From Chitinophaga filiformis (GTDB taxonomy: Bacteria; Bacteroidota; Bacteroidia; Chitinophagales; Chitinophagaceae): a DNA stretch of 64,000 bases. Positions within the stretch are counted from its first letter, which is position 1; the number at the start of each line of letters is the position of its first letter. The notes under the pieces are model-generated. The model was not told the DNA's origin. It worked only from the letters and a program-made list of their open reading frames with translations, and did not search any database. Of this stretch, positions 55,572-64,000 are shown in pieces. The translations under genes and the position numbers were made by a program. The stretch is from contig NZ_FNBN01000003.1 in the NCBI RefSeq assembly GCF_900102545.1, positions 487,461 through 551,460 of the forward strand. Reading direction: 5' to 3'.

Positions 55572-56567
55572 TTAGTTCAATGTTTCAGTTTCAACCGGCT
55601 GGTCTTTGAAAGCCTCTCTTGGTTTCAGACCTAACAGTTCAAACATCATGTGATCTTCTTCGAAGGAAGGATTGTCAGTCGTCAGCAATTTCTCACCGGT
55701 GAAGATGGAGTTGGCGCCTGCCATGAAGCAGAGTGCCTGCTCAGAAATGCTCATTTCAGCACGGCCGGCGCTGAGACGTACCATTGCCTTAGGTATTACG
55801 ATACGGGTGGTAGCGATCATACGCACCATATCCCAGAACGCAACCTTCGGCATATGTTCCAGCGGAGTTCCTTTTACACGGGTCAAGGCGTTGATAGGAA
55901 CGGAATCAGGATGGGTCGGCATATTGCTCAGGGTGTGCAGCATACCGATACGGTCTTCATGGGATTCTCCCAGGCCGATGATACCACCGCAGCAAACGCT
56001 TACACCTGCTTTGCGGACGTTGTCCAGGGTACGCAGACGGTCGTCGTAAGTACGGGTGGTGATGATAGATTCATAGTACTCGCTGGAAGTGTCCAGGTTG
56101 TGGTTATAGGCATATAAACCTGCATCCGCCAGTTTCTGGGCCTGTTCTTCGGTCAGCATACCCAGGGTAGTACAAACCTCCATGCCCAGCTCGTTCACGC
56201 CTTTTACCATATCCAAAACACGGTCGAAGTCGCGGTTATCCCTTACTTCTCTCCATGCAGCACCCATGCAGAAGCGGGTAGAACCAGCATCTTTTGCTTT
56301 CTGGGCGTATGCCAGCACTTCTTCCTTCTTCAGAAGGCCATGTACTTTGATATCGGTATTATAGCGGGCAGCCTGAGGGCAATAAGAACAGTCTTCCGAG
56401 CAACCGCCTGTTTTAATGGACAGCAGCGTACAAACCTGTACTTCTGCAGTATCCTGCGTTTGTCTGTGTATGGAAGCAGCACGGAAAACCAGTTCCAGCA
56501 AGGGAGTATTATAGATCTCTTTTATTTCTTCAATAGACCAGTCGTGACGGATCTGCACATCTTGCAT
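55572..56567 (-). CDS. bioB: biotin synthase
   Basis: A 331-residue radical-SAM enzyme that inserts sulphur into dethiobiotin. The FeS/SAM motif is C56, C60 and C63 in [14 protein letters not shown]. Other hallmarks are [25 protein letters not shown] and a late [14 protein letters not shown]. It is alone; no other bio genes are in the window. Confidence 0.97.
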   Translation of the reverse strand: MQDVQIRHDWSIEEIKEIYNTPLLELVFRAASIHRQTQDTAEVQVCTLLSIKTGGCSEDCSYCPQAARYNTDIKVHGLLKKEEVLAYAQKAKDAGSTRFCMGAAWREVRDNRDFDRVLDMVKGVNELGMEVCTTLGMLTEEQAQKLADAGLYAYNHNLDTSSEYYESIITTRTYDDRLRTLDNVRKAGVSVCCGGIIGLGESHEDRIGMLHTLSNMPTHPDSVPINALTRVKGTPLEHMPKVAFWDMVRMIATTRIVIPKAMVRLSAGRAEMSISEQALCFMAGANSIFTGEKLLTTDNPSFEEDHMMFELLGLKPREAFKDQPVETETLN

Positions 56568-56689
56568 AATAATCTAATTTGAGAGCAAACCTACAAATTA
56601 AAATTGAATTAGAAATTAGGAAATAAGAATTAGGAATTATCCTCAATTGTGACTTATTGCACATCCTTATATCCTGATTTTCAAATGGT

Positions 56690-57790
56690 TTACAGGTATT
56701 TAAAATTGGTTTTTGGTGTAATGTTCAGGAGTGTCTGATAAATCAGCTGAATGGTGTTTTCGACATCATCTTTCTTGATCATCTCCACGGTGGTATGCAT
56801 ATAACGCAGGGGGATGCTGATCAGTGCAGATGGGGTACCGTCATTGGAATAGGCAAAGGCATCCGTATCAGTACCGGTGCTGCGGCTTACCGCATGCAGC
56901 TGGTGAGGAATATCATTCTTTTTGGCGGTGTTGATGATCAGATCGCGGAGGATGTTGTGCACCGCAGGGCCATAGGTAATGCTCGGACCATTGCCGCAAC
57001 GGATCTCCCCTTCAATATTCTTGTTGATCATCGGGGTTGTGGTATCATGTGTTACGTCAGTGATAATGGCCACATCAGGCTTGATCCTTTTAGCAATCAT
57101 TTCTGCGCCGCGGAGACCTACTTCTTCCTGTACGGCATTGACGATATACAGGCCGAAAGGCAGTTGCTGTTTCTTCTCTTTCAGCATGCGGGCTACTTCG
57201 GCAATCATAAAGCCACCGATACGGTTATCGAAAGCGCGGCAGATGTAGTAGTCATAGTTCAGTTCCTCAAAGCCATCTTCAAACGTTACCACACAACCTA
57301 CATGGATACCGAGGTCTTCTACTTCCTTACGGCTGCGGGCGCCACAATCCAGGAAGATATTCTCCACCTTGGGTTGAGGATCTTTACCTTCTGTACTGCG
57401 CAGGCGGGTATGGATAGCAGGCCATCCGAACACGGCCTTTACGATACCATTCTCTGTATGAATGTTCACGCGTTTGGAAGGCGCGATCTGCTGATCAGAA
57501 CCACCGTTGCGGATCACATATATCAGTCCTTCAGGGGAAACATAATTGACAAACCATGATATTTCATCAGCATGTGCTTCAATCACCACTTTAAACGGGG
57601 CCTTCGGGTTGATGATACCAACTGCCGAGCCGTACGCGTCTACATAATACTCGTCTATAAACGGCTGTAGGTATTCCAGCCACAATTTCTGTCCTTCTTT
57701 CTCAAACCCGGTAGGGGAGGGATTATTGAGATATTTACGCAGGAACGTAAGCGCCTCTTTACTGAGTATAGATTTTTGCTTTTTAGACAT
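56690..57790 (-). CDS. M42 family metallopeptidase
   Basis: A 366-residue dinuclear metal aminopeptidase of the M42 (TET) group. Metal and catalytic motifs are VIEAHADEISWFV near 70, CRAFDNRIGGF, VQEEVGLRGAEM and ITDVTHDTTTP; His in VSRSTGTDTDAFAY follows. Cytosolic tetrahedral complexes of this family degrade peptides. No signal peptide is present. Confidence 0.93.
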   Translation of the reverse strand: MSKKQKSILSKEALTFLRKYLNNPSPTGFEKEGQKLWLEYLQPFIDEYYVDAYGSAVGIINPKAPFKVVIEAHADEISWFVNYVSPEGLIYVIRNGGSDQQIAPSKRVNIHTENGIVKAVFGWPAIHTRLRSTEGKDPQPKVENIFLDCGARSRKEVEDLGIHVGCVVTFEDGFEELNYDYYICRAFDNRIGGFMIAEVARMLKEKKQQLPFGLYIVNAVQEEVGLRGAEMIAKRIKPDVAIITDVTHDTTTPMINKNIEGEIRCGNGPSITYGPAVHNILRDLIINTAKKNDIPHQLHAVSRSTGTDTDAFAYSNDGTPSALISIPLRYMHTTVEMIKKDDVENTIQLIYQTLLNITPKTNFKYL

Positions 57791-57854
57791 TGCTGTTAAG
57801 TTAATTGTGCTGCAAAAGTAAGTGTTTGCCAGCTTACAGCAAGCCCGGTATTGA

Positions 57855-58703
57855 TTACAATAATGCCGTTATAACAAAATGAAGCAGAGCAGAAAGCATT
57901 ACCATGCCATCCAGCACAAAATAGTAGAAATGATCTGAACGGTTACTGATGGCATATCGTGTAAGCAGTGCTGTTATTACTACCGGGGCCAGCAGGATAG
58001 CCGTCAGCTGCCAGCCATATGCGGGGAAAAGTGCCAGTGCAAAGATGGTGGCAAGCACCAGGGAACTGATATATAGTTTTTTAAGACCGGGTGCGCTCAG
58101 AATGGTGATCAGGGAGCGGATCCCTTCTTTTTTGTCCGACTCCAGGTCCCGGTAATCAAACAGGATGCAGATGGCATACACCAGGAAGAAGCGGTGTAAG
58201 GTGAGGAACAGTATAGTGGATGAATAAGGCTGCTTTTCTATAAATACCGGCAACAGGGTGGTGACATAGATCCAGACCGCAGTCAGGAACAGGGTTTTGC
58301 CAACGGCGATCTTTCTGAGCCATACAAAAGCCCGGTGTGGCAGTTTGGGGGCGGAATACAGGAAAGTAAGCACGGCAGCGCCTGACAGTGGCAGCCAGTG
58401 GTCCCGCAACAACCAGAAACCATAAGCTGCTCCAAGCGCCCCCAATGCACAAAGCACTAACTGTAACGTCTTATGACGGGCGCCCCAGAGAATGCGTTCA
58501 GAGGTGGAATAATCTGCGGGAGTCAGGTACCAGTGGAAATTATAACTGCAGATAGTTGAGCAAAAAACAAAGAAATAATAAGCCTCGTTAATGTCCCGGA
58601 CCTGCAGCAGCGTATTTGTCTGCCATATCATGAGTATGGCGCAGCATGCTACGTAGAGAGACGAGAAGATAATAAAATTAAAAAGACCGCGAAGCATTAA
58701 CAA
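57855..58703 (-). CDS. UbiA-like membrane protein with a degenerate first motif
   Basis: A 282-residue protein with about eight membrane helices. FDYRDLESDKKEGIRSL matches the second Asp-rich motif of UbiA prenyltransferases. The expected first NDxxDxxxD motif is not seen: in the first half, ICSYNFHWYLTPADYST occupies a place where it could be. It may be a diverged UbiA relative, but activity is uncertain. Similar proteins occur next to acyl-CoA carboxylase genes in Bacteroidota, but the operon link here is weak. Confidence 0.65.
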   Translation of the reverse strand: MLMLRGLFNFIIFSSLYVACCAILMIWQTNTLLQVRDINEAYYFFVFCSTICSYNFHWYLTPADYSTSERILWGARHKTLQLVLCALGALGAAYGFWLLRDHWLPLSGAAVLTFLYSAPKLPHRAFVWLRKIAVGKTLFLTAVWIYVTTLLPVFIEKQPYSSTILFLTLHRFFLVYAICILFDYRDLESDKKEGIRSLITILSAPGLKKLYISSLVLATIFALALFPAYGWQLTAILLAPVVITALLTRYAISNRSDHFYYFVLDGMVMLSALLHFVITALL

Positions 58704-58718
58704 TCGGCATTAGGAAAT

Positions 58719-58788
58719 TAAGAATCAGAAATTGGAATGCGAAATTAGGAATTATAGATCCTAAGATTACATTAATTCCTGATTCTTA
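58719..58788. repeat. dispersed AGGAAT/ATTCCT inverted repeat, copy 2
   Basis: Left arm 58719-58733 and right arm 58774-58788 pair at 14 of 15 positions. The spacer repeats GGAAT-like units. Confidence 0.65.
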
Positions 58789-58795
58789 TGCTTAG

Positions 58796-60334
58796 TTAAA
58801 GCGGAATATTTCCATGTTTCTTCCGGGGCATTGTCACCATCTTGTTTTCCAGCATGGCATATCCTTTAATCAATTTTATACGGGCCTGGTCGGGTACGAT
58901 CACTTCATCAATATATCCTTTTTCTGCCGCCAGGTAAGGATTGGCAAAACGTTCAGTATATTCTGCCACCAGCTCGTTGGTACGTGCTTCCGGGTCAGGG
59001 GCAGCATCTATTTCCTTCTTATAAATGATCTCTACAGCGCCTTTAGGCCCCATTACGGCTATCTCGGCCTGAGGGAAGGCAAAGTTGAGGTCTGCACCTA
59101 TGTGTTTTGAGTTCATCACACAGTAAGCGCCGCCGTAGGCTTTACGGGTGGTAACGGTGATCTTCGGAACAGTAGCTTCACTCAGTGCGAATAGCAGTTT
59201 GGCTCCGTTGGTGATGATACCATTCCATTCCTGGTCAGTGCCGGGAAGGAAGCCCGGTACATCTACCAGTACCAGCAACGGGATGTTGAAGGCATCGCAG
59301 AAGCGGGTAAAACGGGCGCCTTTTACAGAGGCATGTATATCGAGTACCCCTGCCAGGTGGGCTGGCTGATTAGCCACAATGCCTATACTTCTGCCGGCAA
59401 TGCGGGCAAAGCCTACAATGAGATTTTCAGCAAAGTCTTTATGTACTTCAAAGAAGCTCTCCTTATCCGTTAGCTCACTGATCACATCTTTCATGTCATA
59501 TGGCTGATTGGAGCTGGCTGGTATGATGGTGTTCAGTGCAGTGCGGATTTCGTCGGCCGGTTCGTATGGATAGACAGGGGCATCTTCTTCACAGTTCTGT
59601 GGCACATAACTAAGCAGCTGCCGGATATTGTTGATGCATTCTACCTCATTGGTGCAGGAAAAATGGGTTACACCGCTTTTCACTGCATGGGTGTGTGCAC
59701 CTCCCAGTTCTTCTGCCGTTACTTCTTCATGGGTAACCGTTTTAACGACGTTAGGCCCGGTTACGAACATATAGGAAGTCTCTTCCACCATCAGGATGAA
59801 GTCGGTAATAGCGGGGGAGTATACAGCGCCGCCGGCACAGGGCCCCATAATAGCAGAGATCTGCGGGATGACACCGGAAGCGCGGGTATTACGGTAAAAG
59901 ATATCCGCATAACCACCTAGGCTTACCACGCCTTCCTGTATACGGGCGCCGCCACTGTCGTTCAGACCAATAACGGGAGCGCCGTTCTGCATGGCGAGGT
60001 CCATAATCTTACAGATCTTACGGGCATGGGGCTCCGAAAGACTACCGCCGTAGACGGTGAAGTCCTGCGAAAAAACGTAAGTCAGACGGCCGTTGATAGT
60101 GCCATAGCCGGTTACGACGCCATCGCCGGGAAATTGTTCCTGGTCGGTGGTCATACCACGGTTACGGTTATGTACGAACATGTCAAGCTCTTCGAAGGAG
60201 CCTTCGTCCATCAGGAGTTGTAACCTTTCCCTTGCTGTAAGTTTTCCTTTTTTATGTTGGGAGGAGATGCGTGCTTCGCCGCCACCAAGGATGGCTGTAG
60301 CGATCTTGTTCCGGAGTTCGTGGAATTTGTCCAT
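58796..60334 (-). CDS. acyl-CoA carboxylase beta subunit (carboxyltransferase)
   Basis: A 512-residue carboxyltransferase of the propionyl/methylmalonyl-CoA type. [20 protein letters not shown] and [18 protein letters not shown] are the acyl-CoA/biotin site motifs, and a late [17 protein letters not shown] and [20 protein letters not shown] are typical. It transfers carboxyl from biotin to acyl-CoA. The biotin carboxylase and BCCP partners lie elsewhere. Confidence 0.95.
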   Translation of the reverse strand: MDKFHELRNKIATAILGGGEARISSQHKKGKLTARERLQLLMDEGSFEELDMFVHNRNRGMTTDQEQFPGDGVVTGYGTINGRLTYVFSQDFTVYGGSLSEPHARKICKIMDLAMQNGAPVIGLNDSGGARIQEGVVSLGGYADIFYRNTRASGVIPQISAIMGPCAGGAVYSPAITDFILMVEETSYMFVTGPNVVKTVTHEEVTAEELGGAHTHAVKSGVTHFSCTNEVECINNIRQLLSYVPQNCEEDAPVYPYEPADEIRTALNTIIPASSNQPYDMKDVISELTDKESFFEVHKDFAENLIVGFARIAGRSIGIVANQPAHLAGVLDIHASVKGARFTRFCDAFNIPLLVLVDVPGFLPGTDQEWNGIITNGAKLLFALSEATVPKITVTTRKAYGGAYCVMNSKHIGADLNFAFPQAEIAVMGPKGAVEIIYKKEIDAAPDPEARTNELVAEYTERFANPYLAAEKGYIDEVIVPDQARIKLIKGYAMLENKMVTMPRKKHGNIPL

Positions 60335-60347
60335 GGAACAAATATAA

Positions 60348-60396
60348 TCAGGAATCAGGAATTGAACGTGTCTGTGTAAGCATTCCTGATCCCTGA
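60348..60396. repeat. dispersed AGGAAT/ATTCCT inverted repeat, copy 3
   Basis: Left arm 60348-60362 and right arm 60382-60396 pair at 14 of 15 positions. Confidence 0.7.
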
Positions 60397-60404
60397 TACT
60401 TATT

Positions 60405-60845
60405 TTATTGGTAGAGGATCTCTATTTTGGGTGTAGCGATGGTATCACTGATATTGCCGGCATTGTCAGTAATAAATACGAGATAATGCACGCTATCCTT
60501 CGGAATGCCGGTGTTAGGGAAGTCAATCGACTCCTGATGCAGAATTACTTCTGCCGTCAGGTTTGTTCCGTTATGGGCATCCAGATTGGGCATTTTACGG
60601 GAGGTAAATACTGTATCGGTGTCAACCTGGATATCGTAAATGGCCACGAAGTTGAACGAATTTTCAACATCTCCATCACCGTCTTTGACCTGAAAGTGAA
60701 CATCCATTCCGTTGGACGATATCACGGGGTCGGAAGAGTAGGAGAGGAAACTGATCATCGGTTTGGTACCAATGGAGTCCTTCCCGCAGCCAGACCCGGA
60801 TATAACTGCCAATGCGAACAGGGATAAAACGAGTATTTTCTTCAT
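60405..60845 (-). CDS. exported lipoprotein, unknown function
   Basis: A 146-residue lipoprotein with signal [20 protein letters not shown] (Cys19-20 region as lipobox). The mature part is a beta-rich domain of about 120 residues with [35 protein letters not shown] and [18 protein letters not shown] strands, similar to an Ig- or fibronectin-type fold. It is common as an outer-membrane-anchored protein in Bacteroidota. Confidence 0.8.
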   Translation of the reverse strand: MKKILVLSLFALAVISGSGCGKDSIGTKPMISFLSYSSDPVISSNGMDVHFQVKDGDGDVENSFNFVAIYDIQVDTDTVFTSRKMPNLDAHNGTNLTAEVILHQESIDFPNTGIPKDSVHYLVFITDNAGNISDTIATPKIEILYQ

Positions 60846-60947
60846 ATAACAAACCTACATTATTTTTTTAACTATAGCTAATGTGCACAGGTACGCCGGT
60901 CCACTGTCGGTATAACGTAAAATCTGGTTTGATTGTTACGTATCCCC

Positions 60948-60955
60948 TAAATTTG
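60948..60955 (+). promoter_or_regulatory. possible -7 element of the LuxE-like gene
   Basis: TAAATTTG matches TAnnTTTG and lies 20 bp before ATG 60976; TTTG at 60928-60931 gives a -33-like box with a short 16-bp spacing. It supports the start at 60976 and argues against the GTG at 60955, which is inside the box. Confidence 0.45.
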
Positions 60956-60975
60956 TGCGTTTAAAGCAAGCGACA

Positions 60976-61959
60976 ATGAGTGGCATTAATACGGCAGCGT
61001 TATTTACATTGCAGGAGCAGGATATGGAAGCGGCGGCCCTGGAGCTGTTCCATTACCAGTACAGGGAAAATGACCTTTACCGGGCTTATACGGATGCCCT
61101 GCGAAGAAAACCGTCCGAAGTGCGCTCATTGCAACAAATCCCTTTCCTGCCTATCCAGTTCTTTAAAACGCATACCGTTACCTGTGGTACCTTCACGCCG
61201 GAGCTGATATTTGAAAGCAGCGGCACTACCCAGACCATCAACAGCCGCCACCTGGTAAAGGAAGCCTCCCTCTATGAACGCAGTTTCCTGGCAGGGTTTG
61301 AACGTTCCTACGGCCCTGTATCCGACTTTGTGATACTGGGACTGCTGCCCTCCTACCTGGAACGCCAGCATTCCTCCCTGGTATACATGGTGCAGGACAT
61401 GGTGAAAAGAAGCGGGCATGCAGCTAGCGGGTTTTACCTGTATGAACATGATAAATTGGCAGACCGGCTCGGGGAACTGGACGCCAGCGGACAGAAAACC
61501 CTGCTGATCGGTGTTACTTTCGGCCTGCTGGATTTCGCAGAGCATCATTCCCTGCAACTGAAAAATACTATTGTTATGGAAACCGGGGGTATGAAGGGGC
61601 GCCGCGAAGAATGGACCCGGCAGCAGGTGCATGCTTATCTCAAAGAAAAATTAGGTTGTGAGCATATTCATGCCGAATATGGGATGACAGAGTTATTATC
61701 CCAGGCCTATTCCCATAAAGATGGATTGTTTACCACTCCACCATGGATGAAAGTGCTGGTAAGGGATGAAAATGATCCTTTTCAATTGTCGACAGCGAAT
61801 GCTTCCGGAGTGATCAATGTAGTAGACCTTGCCAATGTTTATTCCTGTGCATTTATTGCGACGGAGGATATTGGGAGATTGCATGAAGAGGGAAGTTTTG
61901 AAGTGCTGGGAAGATTGGATAATTCGGCATTGAGAGGGTGTAGTTTGATGGTGAGTTAG
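60976..61959 (+). CDS. LuxE-like acyl-protein synthetase / acyl-activating enzyme
   Basis: A 327-residue protein from ATG 60976. It has the LuxE-type layout: IPFLPIQFFKTHTV, then FESSGTTQTINSRHLVK, the Ser/Thr/Gly-rich P-loop-like motif of adenylate-forming enzymes, and late EYGMTELLSQAYSHKDGLF. LuxE activates fatty acids to acyl-adenylate and passes them to a protein. No lux genes or acyl carrier are near, so the substrate is unknown. It converges with the HEPN gene, with a 4-bp overlap of their 3' ends. Confidence 0.82.
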   Translation: MSGINTAALFTLQEQDMEAAALELFHYQYRENDLYRAYTDALRRKPSEVRSLQQIPFLPIQFFKTHTVTCGTFTPELIFESSGTTQTINSRHLVKEASLYERSFLAGFERSYGPVSDFVILGLLPSYLERQHSSLVYMVQDMVKRSGHAASGFYLYEHDKLADRLGELDASGQKTLLIGVTFGLLDFAEHHSLQLKNTIVMETGGMKGRREEWTRQQVHAYLKEKLGCEHIHAEYGMTELLSQAYSHKDGLFTTPPWMKVLVRDENDPFQLSTANASGVINVVDLANVYSCAFIATEDIGRLHEEGSFEVLGRLDNSALRGCSLMVS

Positions 61960-63749
61960 GAGGAAATGAACTCCAGAGAGCAATCTACATTTAGTAAATC
62001 TTCCAGTAAATAACCGTTCTGCTCGATATTGCCCAGTCTGATCTCATTTAATATGAAGTAATCTTCGATACTTTTCCGTTCTGTGGTCGGTTTCGAAAGG
62101 CAATCGATCAATTCATTAAGGATAAAAGTCAGATAGTATCTTAAGTTTGATGTTATCTGTTCATTATTGGTATTGGTTGCGGCATCGTGTATAATTTCAT
62201 TTCTAAGCCTGTAGATCCTGGTGAAATGAATTTCCAGGTGTTCTTTATGGGCTCTTATATAGTCTTTAGCATTACCGGTTTTTCCTTTTTTGAAGAACCA
62301 TTGTTTAAGTTTCATTCCTCTATATGCTAATAAGGGAAATTTCGGAAGGAGTTTAGAAAACTCATTATAAAATGATTCCTCTTTAAGAAAACTATCATCC
62401 GGCGAATGATATGCAGGCACCAATGTATTATCTAGTCGGGCAAAGTTCTTTTTTAGATGGTGCACATTTCTTTTCACATAGGCGAGACAATGTGCGTTTA
62501 TGAAGTGTTCTTTTATTCTGTTGATTGTATGCTGGCTTTCGTAGTTTGAAAATAAATATTCCAATCCGATCCAGTAATTTATAAATTTGTGTTCGACTTC
62601 GATCGATTGATTACCTAGCCTCAAATAACGAATCGCAGATTTTATTTTCTGTTTTGTTTCATTAGCGATGAGAGGATCATTTAGAATCGCTGGAAGCTTT
62701 GTGGTGAATTCCCAGTAACGATCTTTTGTTACACGATACTTTCCATCCAGAATATTTACATGATGTTGGAAATCTCCGCTTTGTGGTGATCGGGAGTCTA
62801 TAACTAATACCCGGTTATGTATCTCTAAAAATTCATCTGACAGTCCAAGGTTGATTACATCCAGGTATTCAGATAAAACACTTCGTGCTGTTTTTAAGGC
62901 GGCTAAATAATCTGTTGTTTTGACCTTACAATGAATAAATTTTCTGGTATTACCAGTAGCGTTAAAAGATGCCAGTTCTTCTTTTTTACTCATGCCGTCT
63001 AATTGAATATTGTTGATGTTATCAGATAGTGAAAGTTTTGGGTCTGAAATTGAAATTGTGGATATGGCGTCATAAACTTTATAGGTTGTATCAACTCTGA
63101 ATATTACTGTATGTTCAACCTCACTATCTGATATTCTTGTTTTGAAGCTTTGGAAATGATCATTAAAGACACTTTCAGGGCCTAATGATTTGACAAATGT
63201 TCCGTATACCAATTTATATAAAAATCCTTTTGAGAATCCGTTATTGATCAATTCACTGAACAGGATATTTAATGTGTGATCCAGTTTTTCCAGCGTGGCA
63301 ATGCTTGAGTTATTGATGGCCAAAAGTGAATCCAGTTCGTTAATAACAGTTCTTAAATATTGTTCGTTTTCGCTCAGAAGAATTTCAATACTCGAGATCA
63401 CTTTTCTGTAATTGAATTCGTCAATTGTTCTAAGCGATTGTTCCAGGTATTTCTGGGATATGGATTTAAAAACCAGGTAATTGGGGTTATCGCTGCTTAA
63501 TAAACTGATAGCCTCATCAACTGCGGCTTTCTTATCTTTTTCTTTGGCTTTAAGTGTATGGAAATGTTTAATACGACCTGTTTCATATTCCTGCAGACAA
63601 TATTTTAATTCTTTTAAAATGGTTTTAGGATTATTGAGTTTGACTCTGTAAGAATCCATACTGCCCAGAAATAACAACTCTATTGACTTCTCAATAAAAA
63701 AACGCTGGCAAATTGATAAGGTGGAATTTTTATGATTTATTTTTTGCAT
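61956..63749 (-). CDS. ApeA-like HEPN-domain protein, AT-rich
   Basis: A 597-residue protein. The C-terminal part (about 365-550) resembles an ApeA-like HEPN domain: RYLRLGNQSIEVEHKFINYW begins it, with GLEYLF, and R516-N-x3-H521 in RLRNEIIHD forms the RNase-like RxxxxH motif. HEPN nucleases often act in anti-phage defence. The N-terminal 360 residues are mostly helical and unrecognised. It is more AT-rich than its neighbours and uses AAA, TTT and ATA codons heavily, which suggests horizontal transfer. No antitoxin or partner is adjacent within 200 bp. Confidence 0.65.
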   Translation of the reverse strand: MQKINHKNSTLSICQRFFIEKSIELLFLGSMDSYRVKLNNPKTILKELKYCLQEYETGRIKHFHTLKAKEKDKKAAVDEAISLLSSDNPNYLVFKSISQKYLEQSLRTIDEFNYRKVISSIEILLSENEQYLRTVINELDSLLAINNSSIATLEKLDHTLNILFSELINNGFSKGFLYKLVYGTFVKSLGPESVFNDHFQSFKTRISDSEVEHTVIFRVDTTYKVYDAISTISISDPKLSLSDNINNIQLDGMSKKEELASFNATGNTRKFIHCKVKTTDYLAALKTARSVLSEYLDVINLGLSDEFLEIHNRVLVIDSRSPQSGDFQHHVNILDGKYRVTKDRYWEFTTKLPAILNDPLIANETKQKIKSAIRYLRLGNQSIEVEHKFINYWIGLEYLFSNYESQHTINRIKEHFINAHCLAYVKRNVHHLKKNFARLDNTLVPAYHSPDDSFLKEESFYNEFSKLLPKFPLLAYRGMKLKQWFFKKGKTGNAKDYIRAHKEHLEIHFTRIYRLRNEIIHDAATNTNNEQITSNLRYYLTFILNELIDCLSKPTTERKSIEDYFILNEIRLGNIEQNGYLLEDLLNVDCSLEFISS

Positions 63750-63868
63750 ACTCCCTTAATGATCATATCTTTACAACGGAAAAAAGAAACTCAAGAATAA
63801 AAAGGGAAGACTAGGTGGATGTGGTTCTGGAGAAATACCGCGCATCTTCGCTGCTTCCTTGAATAAAG

Positions 63869-63898
63869 AGAAGGGCACTTCATTTGAAGTGCCCTTAT
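63869..63898. terminator. hairpin near the window edge
   Basis: AAGGGCACTTC and GAAGTGCCCTT form an 11-bp perfect stem around an ATTT loop. A T-rich tail lies on the + side. It most likely ends the minus gene entering from the right. Confidence 0.75.
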
Positions 63899-63954
63899 TA
63901 TTTACAAGTTTAAGAGAGTTCTCTTTAAAACCAATTGTTCATTTTATTCATTTA

Positions 63955-63999
63955 CTACATCATCGCCTTCTTCAACAACTCTTCCATTCTCTCCGGTTT
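63955..63999 (-). CDS. 3' end of a gene entering from the right, identity unknown
   Basis: Only about 14 codons are visible. Two frames stay open to the edge: one ending KKAMM with a TAG stop at 63955-63957, and one ending DDVVNE with a TAA stop at 63944-63946. The first looks more like a helical C-terminus. I cannot assign a family. Confidence 0.3.
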   Translation of the reverse strand, partial: KPERMEELLKKAMM

Positions 64000-64000
64000 C

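Overview
The window looks like a chromosome segment of a Bacteroidota bacterium, most likely from the Chitinophagaceae (Chitinophaga-like). The reasons are a subtype iii type VI secretion system (T6SSiii), TonB-linked outer-membrane proteins with carboxypeptidase-like N-termini, a DUF4230 protein, an HU-CCDC81 type protein, a YtxJ bacillithiol-type protein, a glycine-rich RRM protein, weak Shine-Dalgarno signals, and -7 elements of the TAnnTTTG type. This assignment is inferred from gene content; no database search was run.

Region 1 (1-14750) is a T6SSiii locus. The + strand carries tssH, tssB, tssC, a TraN-like (DUF4138) protein, and a lytic transglycosylase whose C-terminal part resembles the conjugative-transposon TraM (VirB10-like) domain. 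A convergent minus-strand block holds tssF, tssE and a PKD-domain membrane protein. A second + block holds tssG, tssN, tssK, tssO and the Hcp gene tssD, which has its own good promoter and terminator. The classical membrane genes tssJ, tssL and tssM are absent, as expected for subtype iii, and no VgrG, PAAR, effector or TssR gene lies in the window. The TraN-like and transglycosylase/TraM-like pair is the most interesting observation: it may be a conjugation-derived envelope module serving the T6SS.

Region 2 (14750-31500) is mostly housekeeping: a YceI/membrane-protein pair, a DoxX-like protein overlapping a Crp/Fnr regulator, coaA, a succinate-semialdehyde dehydrogenase, an AraC regulator, a TonB-dependent receptor, a pfkA-pyk operon, a prolyl oligopeptidase, a lipoprotein and an RmlD-like reductase.

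Region 3 (31500-42600) has a frameshifted HU-CCDC81 type protein with a polyserine linker, an outer-membrane barrel plus a large TPR protein, DoxX, a thioesterase, cinA and a 2-oxoacid dehydrogenase E2. A 75-bp tandem repeat array follows the E2 gene.

Region 4 (42600-61960) holds the RRM protein, regulators, peptidases, EamA and glycosyltransferase genes, an exonuclease-mpl pair, ytxJ, ubiX, aroQ, bioB, an M42 peptidase, a UbiA-like protein, an acyl-CoA carboxylase beta subunit and a LuxE-like acyl-activating protein. Its intergenic spaces contain several palindromic elements: a 116-bp palindrome at 55336-55451, a MITE-like inverted repeat at 46615-46709 and a dispersed AGGAAT/ATTCCT inverted repeat family.

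Region 5 (61956-64000) holds an AT-rich gene for an ApeA-like HEPN protein, a possible acquired defence gene, and the edge of one more minus-strand gene.
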